DNA from: Keguizhuia sedimenti
Lineage (GTDB): Bacteria > Pseudomonadota > Gammaproteobacteria > Burkholderiales > Burkholderiaceae_D
Direction: 5' to 3'
Length of the DNA: 64,000 nucleotides
NCBI GenBank assembly: GCA_030715135.1
Contig: JAUYVH010000002.1
Location: 578,192 to 642,191 of the forward strand
In this document: positions 8,370 to 18,800 of the stretch, piece by piece
Layout: every line of letters begins with the position of its first letter
Numbering within the stretch: position 1 is the stretch's first letter
The notes under the pieces: model-generated
The model's database searches: none
What the model was told of the DNA's origin: nothing
What the model saw: the letters and a program-made list of their open reading frames with translations, nothing else
Made by a program: the position numbers and the translations under genes

Positions 8370-9602
8370 TTAACTGAATACTGCGTTTCCTGCTTCCTCG
8401 ATTACACCATCGATTAAGAACCGGTCTATTTCCGCATCGGTAAAGCCGTATTCCTGCAGCAGTTCGCGCGAATGCTCTCCCAAAGCCGGCGCTGGCCGGT
8501 CTATTCTGGTCGGCGTCTTGGAGAAATGCAGCGGACAGCCAAGCGCCTTGATCGTTCCCGCTTGCGGATGATCGAGCTCGACCACCATCTTTCGCGCCAG
8601 TGTTTGCGGATGTGACAATGCTTCGCCTATAGTATGTACGGGTCCGACCGGAACGCCGGCGGCATCAAATGCAGCAATCCAGTGTTCCTTGGTTTGCGTG
8701 ATCAGTACCGCATCCATTGCTGCCACGAGGCTATCCAGATTATTCATCCGTGCATCATTCGAAACATAGCGCTCATCGCTGCGCCATTCCGGATGGCCCA
8801 ATACTTCCGTGATGCGCTCCCAGTTCGCCTGATTAGCCCCGCCGATATTGATCCAGCCGTTTCGGGTGCGAAACGACTGATACGGCGCGGTCAGCAGATG
8901 CGCGGAACCCGTCGGGCCCGGCGATTCACCTGTCGCGAAATGAATTGCAGCATGCCAGTAGGTTTGCTGCAGCGCCGCTTCCATCAATGAAGTATCGACG
9001 ACCTGCCCTTCGCCGGTTTTGAGTTTGTGCGCGTACGCTGCAAGGATGCCCGTGACAGCGAGAATGCCGGCGTTGATATCGGCAATCGAATTGCCGGTTT
9101 TGGCGGGAGGGCGGCCGTGTTCGCCGGTAACGGACATGAGCCCGGAAAATCCCTGTGCTATCAGGTCGAAGCCGGCCTTGTCCGCATAGGGTCCCTCACG
9201 GCCGTAACCGGATACGGAACAGTAAATCAGGCCTGGGTTGATTTTGGCCAGGGTTTCGTATCCCAGACCAAGCCGCTCCAGCGTGCCGCGGCGATAATTT
9301 TCGGTCAGCACATCTGCGTTCTCGACCATGCGCATCAGTATGCTGCAGCCGTCCGGATGCTTGAGATTGAGCGCGATGCCCCGCTTATTGCGGTTGAGGA
9401 TCATGAACGGCGCCGAGATTCCGTTGATGCGCGGCTCGCGGTAGCCGCGCGCATCGTCGCCTCCCGGAAGCTTTTCCACCTTGATGACATCTGCTCCCAT
9501 GTCGGCAAGCATCATGCCGCAGGTCGGACCTGCCATGATCTGTGCCAATTCGAGCACCCGCATGCCTGCCAATGGTCCGGGATGTTTGCTTGATTTATTC
9601 AT
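8370..9602 (-). CDS. Family III CoA-transferase (CaiB/BaiF type)
   Basis: Moves CoA between an acyl-CoA and a free carboxylic acid. At 410 residues it is the usual length. The N-terminus LAGMRVLELAQIMAGPTC and the segment MGADVIKVEKL are hallmarks, and the catalytic aspartate is expected in GEGQVVDTSLMEAAL. The start at 9602 is chosen because it matches the family N-terminus and follows AGGAGAGCCTGC; a frame extension to 9752 overlaps the upstream gene. It is the last enzyme of the aminotransferase-tctCBA-hydratase-CoA-transferase unit, so it probably activates the acid brought in by TctABC. The acid is not known. Confidence 0.93.
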   Translation of the reverse strand: MNKSSKHPGPLAGMRVLELAQIMAGPTCGMMLADMGADVIKVEKLPGGDDARGYREPRINGISAPFMILNRNKRGIALNLKHPDGCSILMRMVENADVLTENYRRGTLERLGLGYETLAKINPGLIYCSVSGYGREGPYADKAGFDLIAQGFSGLMSVTGEHGRPPAKTGNSIADINAGILAVTGILAAYAHKLKTGEGQVVDTSLMEAALQQTYWHAAIHFATGESPGPTGSAHLLTAPYQSFRTRNGWINIGGANQANWERITEVLGHPEWRSDERYVSNDARMNNLDSLVAAMDAVLITQTKEHWIAAFDAAGVPVGPVHTIGEALSHPQTLARKMVVELDHPQAGTIKALGCPLHFSKTPTRIDRPAPALGEHSRELLQEYGFTDAEIDRFLIDGVIEEAGNAVFS

Positions 9603-9612
9603 GCAGGCTCTC

Positions 9613-10392
9613 CTATTTTCCCAGGAAACCGGGCTTTTCCTTGGCAAGGAAAGCGGAATAACCGATACGGAAATCCTCCGTATCGAAACAGTCGAAGCAT
9701 TCGTCGTACTCGGCGCCGGTAAGTGGACGCGCATCCGCCAGGCGGCGCGCAAATTTCTTGTGCCAGCGCGCGACCAGAGGCGCGCCGTCGGCGATGCGTT
9801 GCGCGCTGGCCCTGGCTTCGGCAGCCACCTGGTCGTCCGGCACGACGCGGGTCACGAGCCGCTTGGCAAGCGCTTCGGCAGCATCGAATATCCGACCTTC
9901 GAGCAGAATCTCCAGCGCCGCATCGGGTCCTGCCAGGCGCACGAGCGGAGCCATTTCAGGATAGGCCATTACCAGGCCCAGATTCTTGATCGGTGCGCCG
10001 AAGCGGCTTGATGCGCCGCATATGCGGATATCGCACAAGGAGGCGATTTCCAGCCCGCCGCCGACGCATATGCCGTGTATCTGCGCAACCAGCGGATGGC
10101 GGCAGTTGGAAAGCGCTGTTGCGGTGGCATGCATGACATGGCCGTAGGCAATCGCCTGTTCCTTGTTGGCGCGTTCGGTCTGGAACTCGGCGATGTCGTT
10201 GCCGGGCGAAAAAGACTTTTCGCCGGCACCGCGCAGAATGATGCAGCGCACTTCGTCATCCTCGGAAAGTGCATTGACTGCAGCGCCCAGCTCTTGCCAC
10301 ATCGGTTTGGTCAATGCATTCAATTTTGCCGGGCGATTGAGCACGACGGTTGCAATGCTGCCATCGCGCCCTACCTTAATCAAATCGGACAT
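9613..10392 (-). CDS. Enoyl-CoA hydratase/isomerase family protein
   Basis: Crotonase-fold enzyme of 259 residues acting on acyl-CoA thioesters. The oxyanion-hole segments are RGAGEKSFSPGNDIAEF and HGICVGGGLEIASLCDI; a glutamate of the active-site type appears in GGGLE and another in AYPEMAPL, so hydratase chemistry is plausible. It lies 10 bases upstream of the CoA-transferase and downstream of tctA, so it probably acts on the product of that CoA-transferase. Exact substrate unknown. Confidence 0.93.
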   Translation of the reverse strand: MSDLIKVGRDGSIATVVLNRPAKLNALTKPMWQELGAAVNALSEDDEVRCIILRGAGEKSFSPGNDIAEFQTERANKEQAIAYGHVMHATATALSNCRHPLVAQIHGICVGGGLEIASLCDIRICGASSRFGAPIKNLGLVMAYPEMAPLVRLAGPDAALEILLEGRIFDAAEALAKRLVTRVVPDDQVAAEARASAQRIADGAPLVARWHKKFARRLADARPLTGAEYDECFDCFDTEDFRIGYSAFLAKEKPGFLGK

Positions 10393-10458
10393 TGCCTCTC
10401 CCTAAACAAGGTTTTCGATACGCAGCCCGGCTCATTGACGGCGGAGCAAGGCCTTGCT

Positions 10459-11994
10459 TCAGGGCCGCGGCATCTGCCTTGCCGCCATTTCCCTGCCTCC
10501 CGCCATCGCCTTGAGTTTGCGCCATGCAAAGGCGATCGCCGGCCAGAACAGCATGAGCAGCGCCACGGTGGTGATCGTTCCGACAAGCGGATTCGACCAG
10601 AAAGCTGCCAAGCCGCCTTTGGGACCGATCATGGACTGCCGGAATGCGGATTCCATTTTGTCGCCGAGGACCAGGGCCAGCACGAGCGGTGCCAGCGGAT
10701 AACTGAGCTTTTTAAGGATGTAGCCGAGGATGCCGAACAACACCATGAACCAGATATCGAGCATGGCGCTATGCACGGCATAGGCGCCGATCGCACACAC
10801 CACGATAATGACCGGTGCAATGATCGAAAACGGAATGCGCAGGATCGCCGCAAACAGCGGAACCGTGCTCAACACAATAAATAGTCCCGCCAGGTTGCCC
10901 AGGTACATGCTGGCAATCAGGCCCCAGACAAAATCCTTCTGCTCGACGAACAGCAATGGTCCCGGCTGCAACCCCCAGATCATCAGTCCGCCCAGCAATA
11001 CTGCCGCCGTGGCCGAACCAGGAATGCCCAAGGCCAGCATCGGCAGCAAGGCAGCCGTGCCGGAAGCATGCGCCGCGGTTTCCGGCGCGATGACGCCTTC
11101 CACCTGCCCGGTGCCGAACTTGTCGCGATCGGGTGAAAATCGCTGGGCGATGCCATAACCCATGAAGGAGGCAGCGGTTGCGCCACCGGGTGTAATCCCC
11201 ATCCAGCAGCCGATGGCCGAACTGCGCAAAAGTGTCAGCCAGTACTTGGGCAATTCTTTCCAGGTTTCCCATACCACCCGCGTATTGATCTTGGCATGCT
11301 TGCCATCGAAGGCCAGCCCTTCTTCCATCGTGACCAGAATTTCTCCGAGCCCGAAGAGCCCGATGACGACGATCAGGAAATCGACGCCGCGCAGCAATTC
11401 ATACCAGCCGAAGGTCATGCGCAGCTGGCCGCTTACGGTATCCATGCCGATTGCCGCGATGCCGAAGCCAAGCATCATGGAAATGATCGTTCTGGATGGC
11501 GTCTTGCTGTCCGCTCCCACGAAGCTGCAAAAGGTAAGCAGGAATACCGCGAAGAATTCAGGCGGCCCGAAGCGGAGCGCAAATTTCGACACCATGGGAG
11601 CGAGGAAAGTGATCAGCAGCACGCCCACGAAGGAGCCGATAAACGACCCGGTAAACGATGCGGTAAGCGCCTCTCCGGCCCTGCCCTTCTGGGCCAGCGG
11701 ATAACCGTCGAAGGTCGTAGCCACTGCGGACGATTCGCCCGGAATATTAAAAAGGATCGAGGTGATGGCGCCGGCGAACAGGGATCCCCAGTAAATGCAG
11801 GAGAGCATAATGATCGCCGCGGTAGGCGGCATGCTGAACGTCAGCGGCAGCAGGATGGCAACGCCGTTCGGCCCACCGAGTCCCGGCAGCACCCCGATGG
11901 CGATGCCCAGAAGCAGGCCGACTACCATCATCATCCCGTTGTACCAGGTCATCGCGACCGCAAACCCATGAAATAGAGCATCTAATTGTTCCAT
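10459..11994 (-). CDS. tctA: Tripartite tricarboxylate transporter, large permease TctA
   Basis: The large membrane subunit of a binding-protein-dependent secondary transporter for carboxylates. The protein has 511 residues, usual for TctA, with many hydrophobic segments. It opens with family-type sequence MVVGLLLGIAIGVLPGLGG and contains LGIPGSATAAVLLGGLMIWG. It follows tctB by 22 bases in the order tctC-tctB-tctA. Its position between the aminotransferase and acyl-CoA genes suggests a carboxylic acid substrate metabolised by this cluster. Confidence 0.96.
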   Translation of the reverse strand: MEQLDALFHGFAVAMTWYNGMMMVVGLLLGIAIGVLPGLGGPNGVAILLPLTFSMPPTAAIIMLSCIYWGSLFAGAITSILFNIPGESSAVATTFDGYPLAQKGRAGEALTASFTGSFIGSFVGVLLITFLAPMVSKFALRFGPPEFFAVFLLTFCSFVGADSKTPSRTIISMMLGFGIAAIGMDTVSGQLRMTFGWYELLRGVDFLIVVIGLFGLGEILVTMEEGLAFDGKHAKINTRVVWETWKELPKYWLTLLRSSAIGCWMGITPGGATAASFMGYGIAQRFSPDRDKFGTGQVEGVIAPETAAHASGTAALLPMLALGIPGSATAAVLLGGLMIWGLQPGPLLFVEQKDFVWGLIASMYLGNLAGLFIVLSTVPLFAAILRIPFSIIAPVIIVVCAIGAYAVHSAMLDIWFMVLFGILGYILKKLSYPLAPLVLALVLGDKMESAFRQSMIGPKGGLAAFWSNPLVGTITTVALLMLFWPAIAFAWRKLKAMAGGREMAARQMPRP

Positions 11995-12016
11995 CTAGCG
12001 CATCTCCATCGTAGGT

Positions 12017-12535
12017 TTAGTAACCGAGCCAGGCTTCCAGCGGCCCTTTCGGCAGCGGCACCATGAACTGTATTTCGAAAAGCCAGAATAGAGTCACGCT
12101 GATGCCTACGCTGACCAGCAAGACACTTAGCCAGCTGCGTTTGTCCATTACCCGCATGAATGCTCCGATAAAAATCGCGGAAGCAAGGTAGATGCCGATA
12201 AACTTGATCGCCACGACATAGACGATCGTCGGTATCAGCACCATCAGCACAAGTTTGAATCGCTGCCATGAAACGAATTGTTCATGCTTGCGGTTCTTTC
12301 CGAACGCGGACTTAACAAATACCCAGACCGCTGCAATGCAAAGTATGGCGCCGATACGGAAGGGAAAATATCCTGCTTCCGGCCCGTCCGTAGCCCAGCC
12401 TGCGCCCACCTTGTAGTTGTCGACCATCATGACGACGCCAATCAAGAAAATGGCAACCGCGGCGATCGCATCGACATTGCTGTGTGAAAGGCCGCCGCCA
12501 GGCGGGCGGCCCTGCGTATCTTTTTCTTCCATCAT
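12017..12535 (-). CDS. tctB: Tripartite tricarboxylate transporter, small permease TctB
   Basis: The small membrane subunit of the Tct system, 172 residues with four predicted membrane segments (for example AIAAVAIFLIGVVMMV, FPFRIGAILCIAAVWVFV and LSVLLVSVGISVTLFWLF). The N-terminal 25 residues are hydrophilic and cytoplasmic-looking. It lies 27 bases after tctC and 22 before tctA. TctB proteins are weakly conserved, so context carries much of the assignment. Confidence 0.93.
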   Translation of the reverse strand: MMEEKDTQGRPPGGGLSHSNVDAIAAVAIFLIGVVMMVDNYKVGAGWATDGPEAGYFPFRIGAILCIAAVWVFVKSAFGKNRKHEQFVSWQRFKLVLMVLIPTIVYVVAIKFIGIYLASAIFIGAFMRVMDKRSWLSVLLVSVGISVTLFWLFEIQFMVPLPKGPLEAWLGY

Positions 12536-12562
12536 TACCTCCCGCTGACGGCGATCGTGGAC

Positions 12563-13591
12563 TTATTTATTGGCGGCGAATCCGGCTTCTCTCATCAGTT
12601 TGTTATGGAAGGCTTCATCCTTCTCCAGAAACTTGGTGAACTCCGAATTGATCAGGAAGGTTTCCTTCAGCGCCTGTTTCGCCAGATAGGCTTTCCACTC
12701 CGGCGTGGCGGTCACCTTGCGGAGCAAGTCGATATAGAAGGCCGCATGCTCTTTCGTGGTGCCGGCAGGCAGGAAGAAAGCGCGCAACATCTGGTATTCC
12801 ACGTCGTAACCCGATTCCTTGCAGGTCGGGATGTCTGACCATGACTGGCTGTCAGTGAGTTTTTCCGTGAATGTCATGCGCTGGGAAGAGAAAACGCACA
12901 ATGCGCGCACCTGGTTCGCCCGCCACTGCGCCACGCTTTCGCTCGGGTTGTTGACGTTGGAATCCGTATGCTTGCCTACCAGCTGGGTGACGGCCTGTCC
13001 GCCGCTGGTATAGGGAATGTAGGAGAACTTCACGCCTGCCGCCTTTTCAAGCGCGACGGTAATGATGTGATCTTCCCGCTTGGTGCCTGTGCCACCCATT
13101 TTGAAGGTCCCGGGTGGCGCGCCTTTGACGGCATCGATAAATTCCTTGGGCGTTTTGCCCGGCGCTTCGGCATGGCTCCATAAGATGAATTCGTCCATGG
13201 CAATCATCGCCACCGGATTGAGCTCGCGCCAGTTGAACGGCAGATTCACTGCGACAGGCAAAGTATAGATGGCCGAAAACGCCACCATCAGCTTATGGGG
13301 ATTGCCCTGGGATCCCTTCACATCCATGATGCCCTCGGCGCCGCTCGCCCCGCCTTTATTCAGGATCATGATGGGCTGTTTCATCAACTCGTGTTTGACG
13401 ATGATGCCTTGAATCATGCGTGCCATCTGATCGGAGGCGCCGCCGCCGCTCGCAGGCACGACAATTTCGATCGGCTTGGTTGGCTCCCATGCGGCGTGTG
13501 CAGCAGGCACGGTGCCGATGCAGGTCAGTGCCGCCAGTGACAGGGGCAATAGGGAAGCTCTGTTTCGTAATTTTTGTATCAGATGCGCCAT
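12563..13591 (-). CDS. tctC: Tripartite tricarboxylate transporter substrate-binding protein (Bug family)
   Basis: Periplasmic receptor of the Tct system, 342 residues, with a signal peptide probably cleaved after AAHA. The mature start WEPTKPIEIVVPASGGGASD is the canonical Bug-family opening whose loop contacts a carboxylate. A GGAGG ribosome site (CTGGAGGAGACAACC) precedes the start. It heads tctC-tctB-tctA, 54 bases downstream of the aminotransferase gene. Bug proteins bind very different ligands, so the sequence does not name the substrate. Confidence 0.96.
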   Translation of the reverse strand: MAHLIQKLRNRASLLPLSLAALTCIGTVPAAHAAWEPTKPIEIVVPASGGGASDQMARMIQGIIVKHELMKQPIMILNKGGASGAEGIMDVKGSQGNPHKLMVAFSAIYTLPVAVNLPFNWRELNPVAMIAMDEFILWSHAEAPGKTPKEFIDAVKGAPPGTFKMGGTGTKREDHIITVALEKAAGVKFSYIPYTSGGQAVTQLVGKHTDSNVNNPSESVAQWRANQVRALCVFSSQRMTFTEKLTDSQSWSDIPTCKESGYDVEYQMLRAFFLPAGTTKEHAAFYIDLLRKVTATPEWKAYLAKQALKETFLINSEFTKFLEKDEAFHNKLMREAGFAANK

Positions 13592-13645
13592 GGTTGTCTC
13601 CTCCAGGTGGTTTTTAAAGTGACGGTAATTCCGACGAATGTTTTT

Positions 13646-14875
13646 TTAAGTTATCAAGCTGGGTTCTGCATGAATCGAAGCGGTGACTTCTTTTGCGGCC
13701 GATTCCGCAAGATAGTCCATGGCTGCCTGTACGCCGCCTTTCCGGTGCGGGACGCCTGCCAGGGAAAGGCCCATTTCAACGCCGGCAAGCGTGCCGCACA
13801 AGGTCAGATCGTTGAAGTCTCCCAGATGACCGATACGGAAAATCTTGCCGGACAACTTGGTCAATCCCTGGCCGAGCGACATATTGAAGTTTTTCAGAAC
13901 GATTTTTCGGAAGGCATCAGCATCGTGGCCGTTAGGCATCATGACTGCTGTCAGTACGGAGCTGTATTCGTCGGGATTCTTGCAAAGGATTTCCATCCCC
14001 CATGCACGCACCGCGCGCCGTGTCGCCTCTGCATGACGCTGATGGCGCATAAAAACAGCGTCCAGCCCTTCCTCGAACAGCATTTCCAGCGCTTCGTGCA
14101 ATCCATAGAGAAGGTTGGTCGCCGGCGTATAAGGGAAATACCCGGTCGAATTGATTGCAATCATTTCCTGCCAATCCCAGTACGATCGCGGCAGCCTCGC
14201 AGTCTTTGATGCGGCTAGCGCCTTTTCGCTGACTGCGTTGAACGACAGGCCGGGAGGCAGCATCAAACCTTTTTGCGAGCCGGAGACAGTAACGTCGACG
14301 CCCCATTCATCGTGCCGGTAGTCGATCGATGCCAGCGATGAAATCGTATCGACCATAAATAAGGCCGGATGCCCGGCCTTGTCGATTGCGCGCCGCACGT
14401 CGGCAATACGGCTCGTCACACCGGTGGAGGTTTCGTTATGCACGACGCATACCGCCTTGATTTGATGTTCCTTGTCGCAGGCAAGGCGAGCCTCGATCTG
14501 CGCCGGATTGGCGCCGTGACGCCAATCGCCAGGCAAAAATTCCACCTTGAGGCCGAGCTTGTCAGCCATTTTTTTCCACAGGGTTGCGAAATGGCCCGTT
14601 TCAGCCATCAATACCAGATCGCCGGGCGACAAGGTATTTACCAGGGCAGCCTCCCATGCCCCGGTGCCGGAGGCCGGATAAATCACCACATGCGATTCGG
14701 TTTTGAATACTTTTTTCATGCCTGCGAGGACGGCTTTGCCGATGACCGCGAATTCGGGGCCGCGATGATCAATGGTTACATTATCAATTGCGCGCAGCAC
14801 CCGGTCCGGAACATTCGTCGGGCCGGGAATTTGCAGGAAATGACGACCAGACTTATGGGAGTTAAGCAAAAACAT
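13646..14875 (-). CDS. Class V aminotransferase (serine/alanine/aspartate-glyoxylate type)
   Basis: PLP enzyme of 409 residues in the AGXT/serine-glyoxylate family. Family features are the opening FLQIPGPTNVPDRVLRAI, YPASGTGAWEAAL for the phosphate, and the PLP lysine in VSGSQKGLMLPPGLSF. It probably converts glyoxylate to glycine with an amino donor; the BhcA aspartate-glyoxylate enzyme of the beta-hydroxyaspartate cycle is a relative. Start 14875 is chosen because GGAGG lies 7 bases upstream; an extension to 14908 would run through a palindromic operator. It is the first gene of the leftward unit and is divergent from the GntR regulator. Confidence 0.93.
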   Translation of the reverse strand: MFLLNSHKSGRHFLQIPGPTNVPDRVLRAIDNVTIDHRGPEFAVIGKAVLAGMKKVFKTESHVVIYPASGTGAWEAALVNTLSPGDLVLMAETGHFATLWKKMADKLGLKVEFLPGDWRHGANPAQIEARLACDKEHQIKAVCVVHNETSTGVTSRIADVRRAIDKAGHPALFMVDTISSLASIDYRHDEWGVDVTVSGSQKGLMLPPGLSFNAVSEKALAASKTARLPRSYWDWQEMIAINSTGYFPYTPATNLLYGLHEALEMLFEEGLDAVFMRHQRHAEATRRAVRAWGMEILCKNPDEYSSVLTAVMMPNGHDADAFRKIVLKNFNMSLGQGLTKLSGKIFRIGHLGDFNDLTLCGTLAGVEMGLSLAGVPHRKGGVQAAMDYLAESAAKEVTASIHAEPSLIT

Positions 14876-14890
14876 GCACAGCCTCCATGG

Positions 14891-14902
14891 TTTGTATACA
14901 AA
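14891..14902. promoter_or_regulatory. Palindromic operator in front of the aminotransferase gene
   Basis: A perfect 12-bp palindrome, TTTGTATACAAA, 15 bases upstream of the aminotransferase start and close to its ribosome site. It fits the t-n-GTA-n-TAC-n-a style of FadR-subfamily GntR operators. An identical copy lies in front of the divergent GntR gene. Confidence 0.8.
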
Positions 14903-15074
14903 ATACAATATTAGCTAATAAAATATTTCCTGCAAGAACATTTATTTGATCTAGAGCAACAATAATTCCGTTTATCTTGACGCGTTCGTAAGGATATTAG
15001 GAGAGAAAATTTTTAAAAGCACGAAGATTTACTTGTTTTTTAATCTAAAACAATTATTCTCTTATTTAAAGAAA

Positions 15075-15086
15075 TTTGTATACAAA
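15075..15086. promoter_or_regulatory. Palindromic operator in front of the GntR gene
   Basis: Second exact copy of TTTGTATACAAA, 21 bases before the chosen GntR start at 15108 and 184 bases from the first copy. Its position argues for autoregulation and against the longer GntR frame starting at 15033, which would place the operator inside the coding sequence. Confidence 0.8.
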
Positions 15087-15107
15087 AATCTATATAGTGC
15101 TTTTGCT

Positions 15108-15851
15108 ATGGAAAAATCCTTAAATACCACAGTGCCCTCAGTGGCTTTGCCGGTAACCTCCACACCCGCATCGAACGACGCCGTCGACCGGCTGACATTG
15201 CCGGCGACGGTGTGCAACCGGCTACGCGACCTGATTACCGAGGGTGAGCTGGCTCCCGGAACCCGTTTGAATGAACGCGAGCTGTGCGAACGCCTGGGCG
15301 TGTCGCGCACGCCCCTGCGTGAAGCGTTCCGTCTGCTTTCTGCCGAAGGGCTGGTTCAGATCCAGCCGAACCGCGGCGCCCAGGTTGTCGCACTGTCCAA
15401 GGACGACATGCGCGAGAGTTTCGAAGTGCTGGGCGCGCTTGAAGCCTTGTCGGGCGAGCTTGCCTGCCAGCGCATTACCGATGAAGAAGTTGCCGAAATC
15501 AGGGCGCTGACTTTCGAGATGCTGGCCTGCCATGCGCGCAAGGAGATGCCCGCGTATTACCGCCTCAATCGCACGATCCACGATCTGATCAATCGCGCCG
15601 CCGGAAATCGCTTGCTGGTGCAGGTCTATGCGACCCTGAATCTGCGCATTCAGAATTTGCGCTTCCGCTCCAACTTCGACCAGGCCAAGTGGGACAAGGC
15701 AGCCCGCGAACATGTCGACATGGTCGACGCGCTTGCAGCACGCGACGGAGCCCGCCTGGCGGCACTCCTGAGCAACCATCTGAAGCAGAAAGAAAAAATC
15801 GTGCTGGAAAACCTCGATGCATTAAGCTCCCAGCCCGATAAAACACCCTGA
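15108..15851 (+). CDS. GntR-family regulator with FCD domain
   Basis: Transcription factor of 247 residues. The N-terminal winged helix-turn-helix contains the GntR signature GELAPGTRLNERELCERLGV then SRTPLREAFRLL, followed by an all-helical FCD ligand domain with metal/carboxylate-type residues (for example RLNRTIHDLINRAAGN). Ligands of this group are usually small organic acids. It is divergent from the aminotransferase-tct unit and followed by the FAD dehydrogenase gene, with operator copies on both sides of the divergent promoter. It is the probable repressor of both units and of itself. The start at 15108 lacks a strong ribosome site, but the operator position supports it. Confidence 0.9.
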   Translation: MEKSLNTTVPSVALPVTSTPASNDAVDRLTLPATVCNRLRDLITEGELAPGTRLNERELCERLGVSRTPLREAFRLLSAEGLVQIQPNRGAQVVALSKDDMRESFEVLGALEALSGELACQRITDEEVAEIRALTFEMLACHARKEMPAYYRLNRTIHDLINRAAGNRLLVQVYATLNLRIQNLRFRSNFDQAKWDKAAREHVDMVDALAARDGARLAALLSNHLKQKEKIVLENLDALSSQPDKTP

Positions 15852-15890
15852 TTCAGCACCCTGATTCACTTTCCAGTCGACAGGAAGCCA

Positions 15891-18800
15891 ATGAACGCAC
15901 CGGAACCGAAACCAGTTCAACTCCATCCGCGGACCCATCAAAGTGAACTGGCGGCCCGACTGAGGCAGTCGGTCGAAGGCGAAGTGCTGTTCGACAGCGC
16001 ATCGCGCGGCCGATATTCCACCGACGCGTCGGTCTACCAGATTGAGCCGGTAGGCGTACTGGTTCCAAAAACCGCGGCCGACGTTGAGGCCGCAATCCAG
16101 TTATGCAATGAATTGCGCGTGCCGATACTTCCACGCGGCGCCGGAACCAGCCAGTGCGGGCAGACCGTCGGCGCGGCACTGGTCATCGACAACAGCAAGT
16201 ATCTCAATCGCCTGATCCATTTCGATCGCAATGCAATGACGGTAACCGTCGAGCCCGGCATGGTGCTCGACCATCTGAACGCATGGCTTAAACCGCACGG
16301 GCTATGGTTCCCTGTTGATGTTTCGACCGCCGCGCAATGCACCTTAGGCGGCATGGCGGGCAACAATTCCTGCGGCTCGCGCAGCCTTCATTACGGCAAC
16401 ATGGTGCATAACGTCATCGGGATCGAGGCATGGCTTTCGGACGGCAGTTGCATGCATTTCGGACCGATGCAAGACATGTTGCCCGCTTCAACCCTGCGTG
16501 CGCGTGGACTGGTCGATACGATCGCCGCCATCGCGCTGCGCGAACAAGAGGAAATCGCCGCGCGCTACCCGAAAGTGATGCGTCGCGTCGGCGGCTACAA
16601 TCTCGACATATTCCACCCTCAATCCGAGCGGCCCTATACAAGCGACGGAAGCGTCAATCTGGCGCACCTGCTGGTCGGCTCCGAAGGCACGCTTGCCTAT
16701 TTCAAGCAGATCACGCTCAGGCTTGCGCCTCTTCCAACAGCCAAGACGCTGGGCATCGTCAATTTCAGCGACTTCAGCAAGGCAATGGATAGCGCCCAGC
16801 ATATCGTCAAGCTGAAGCCGGTTGCGGTCGAACTGGTGGACCGGACGATGATCGAGCTCGCGCGCAGCAATCCGGCGTTCAGGTCCACGATCGAAAAGGC
16901 GCTCATCGGCAGTCCGGATGCGATTCTGCTGGTCGAGTTTGCCGGCGCCGACAGGTCGGAACAGCTTCACAAGCTTAAGCAACTGGGCGACCTGATGGGA
17001 GACCTGGGCATGCCCGGCTCCGTGGTCGACATGACCGACGAGAAGGAACAGAAGGAATTGTGGGAAGTCCGCAAGGCTGGCCTCAATATCATGATGAGCC
17101 TGAAAGGTGACGGCAAACCGGTGTCCTTCATCGAGGATTGCGCGGTGCCGCTGGAGCATCTCGCCGAATACACCAGCCGCCTTACCGAGGTTTTCGCGCG
17201 GCACAATACGCGCGGCACCTGGTATGCGCATGCGTCGGTCGGCACGCTGCATGTGCGGCCCATACTGGACATGCGCCGCGACGGAAGCGAAAAAATGCGC
17301 GCCATCGCGGAAGAAGCCGCCGCGATGGTGCAGCAATACAAAGGCGCTTTTTCGGGTGAACATGGCGACGGGCTGGTACGCAGCGAATGGGTGGATTGGC
17401 AGTTCGGCGGGCGCATGATGCAGGCCTTCAGAGAGATCAAGGATGCGTTCGATCCTCCTGGGCTGATGAATCCGGGGAAGATCGTGCGCGCCACCCGGAT
17501 GGACGATGCATCGCTGTACCGCTACAAGCCCGCTTACAGGGAAATACCGTTGCAGACAGGACTCGACTGGTCTGCATGGAATGTGCAATCGGATCATGTT
17601 ACCGAAGAGATCAGCGCACCAGGGACCGGCGGCGATGCCACTGGCGGCTTCGCGAAGGCGATTGAAATGTGCAACAACAATGGCCATTGCCGCAAGTTCG
17701 ACAGCGGCACCATGTGTCCGAGCTATCGCGTTACCAAGGATGAAAAGCATTTGACGCGCGGGCGTGCCAACACACTGCGGCTGGCGGTTTCAGGACAGCT
17801 CGGACCCGATGCGATAACTTCGGAGGAATTGTTCGAGACGATGGATTTGTGCGTCGGCTGCAAAGGATGCAAGCGCGAGTGCCCGACCGGCGTGGACATG
17901 GCGCGGATGAAAACCGAATTTCTCTTTCAGTATCGCAAACACCATGGGCTGCGTCTGAAAGACAAGCTGATCGCCTATCTGCCGCGCTATGCGCCTTTTG
18001 CGGCACGGTTTCCCGCATTTTTCAATCTGCGCGACAAGCTGCCCGGCGCGGCATTCCTGAGCGAAAAACTGATCGGCTTCAGTGCGCGCCGCACGCTGCC
18101 TGAATGGCGCAGCGATTCTTTTCGTGATTCGGAAACCGGCGAGCCACCGATCGCGCCCGATGCGCCCGAAGTCGTGCTGTTTGCCGATACGTTCAACCAT
18201 TATTTCGAGCCCGACAATGCCCGCGCAGCCCTGCGCGTGCTGAACGCCGCGGGTTACCGGGTTCACATTGCGCAGGCCGCCGATGGCAAACGGCCTTTAT
18301 GCTGCGGCAGGACCTTTCTCGCAACCGGCCTGATCGACCAGGCGAAACAGGAGGCACGGCGCACGATCGACGCATTGCTTCCCTTCGTTCAGCGCGGCAT
18401 TCCGGTGGTCGGACTGGAGCCGTCCTGTCTGCTCACCATGAGGGATGAATTCCTTGCCTATGGCTTTGGCGAAGAAGCAAGACAGTTGTCGCAACAGGCG
18501 ATGCTGCTTGAAGAGTTTCTCGCGCGCGAAAGCAAGGCAGGAAAACTGAAGCTGAGGTTGCAGCCGATTGCTCACAAAACGGCGCTGCTCCATGGGCATT
18601 GCCATCAGAAAGCGTTTGATGCCGTGCGGCCGATACAGACGGTACTGGCGCTCATCCCCGATCTGCAAGTGAAGGTCATCGAAAGCAGTTGCTGCGGCAT
18701 GGCCGGCAGCTTCGGATATGAGGCCAAGCACTACGATGCCTCCCTGGCCATGGCTGAACTGGCTTTATTGCCGGCCCTGCGCGATGCCGCGCCCGATGCC

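Noticed and set aside
16488..17750. A 420-codon minus-strand frame opposite the YdiJ-like gene
   Set aside because: Shadow frame in GC-rich coding DNA; the plus-strand protein has clear FAD and Fe-S motifs throughout.
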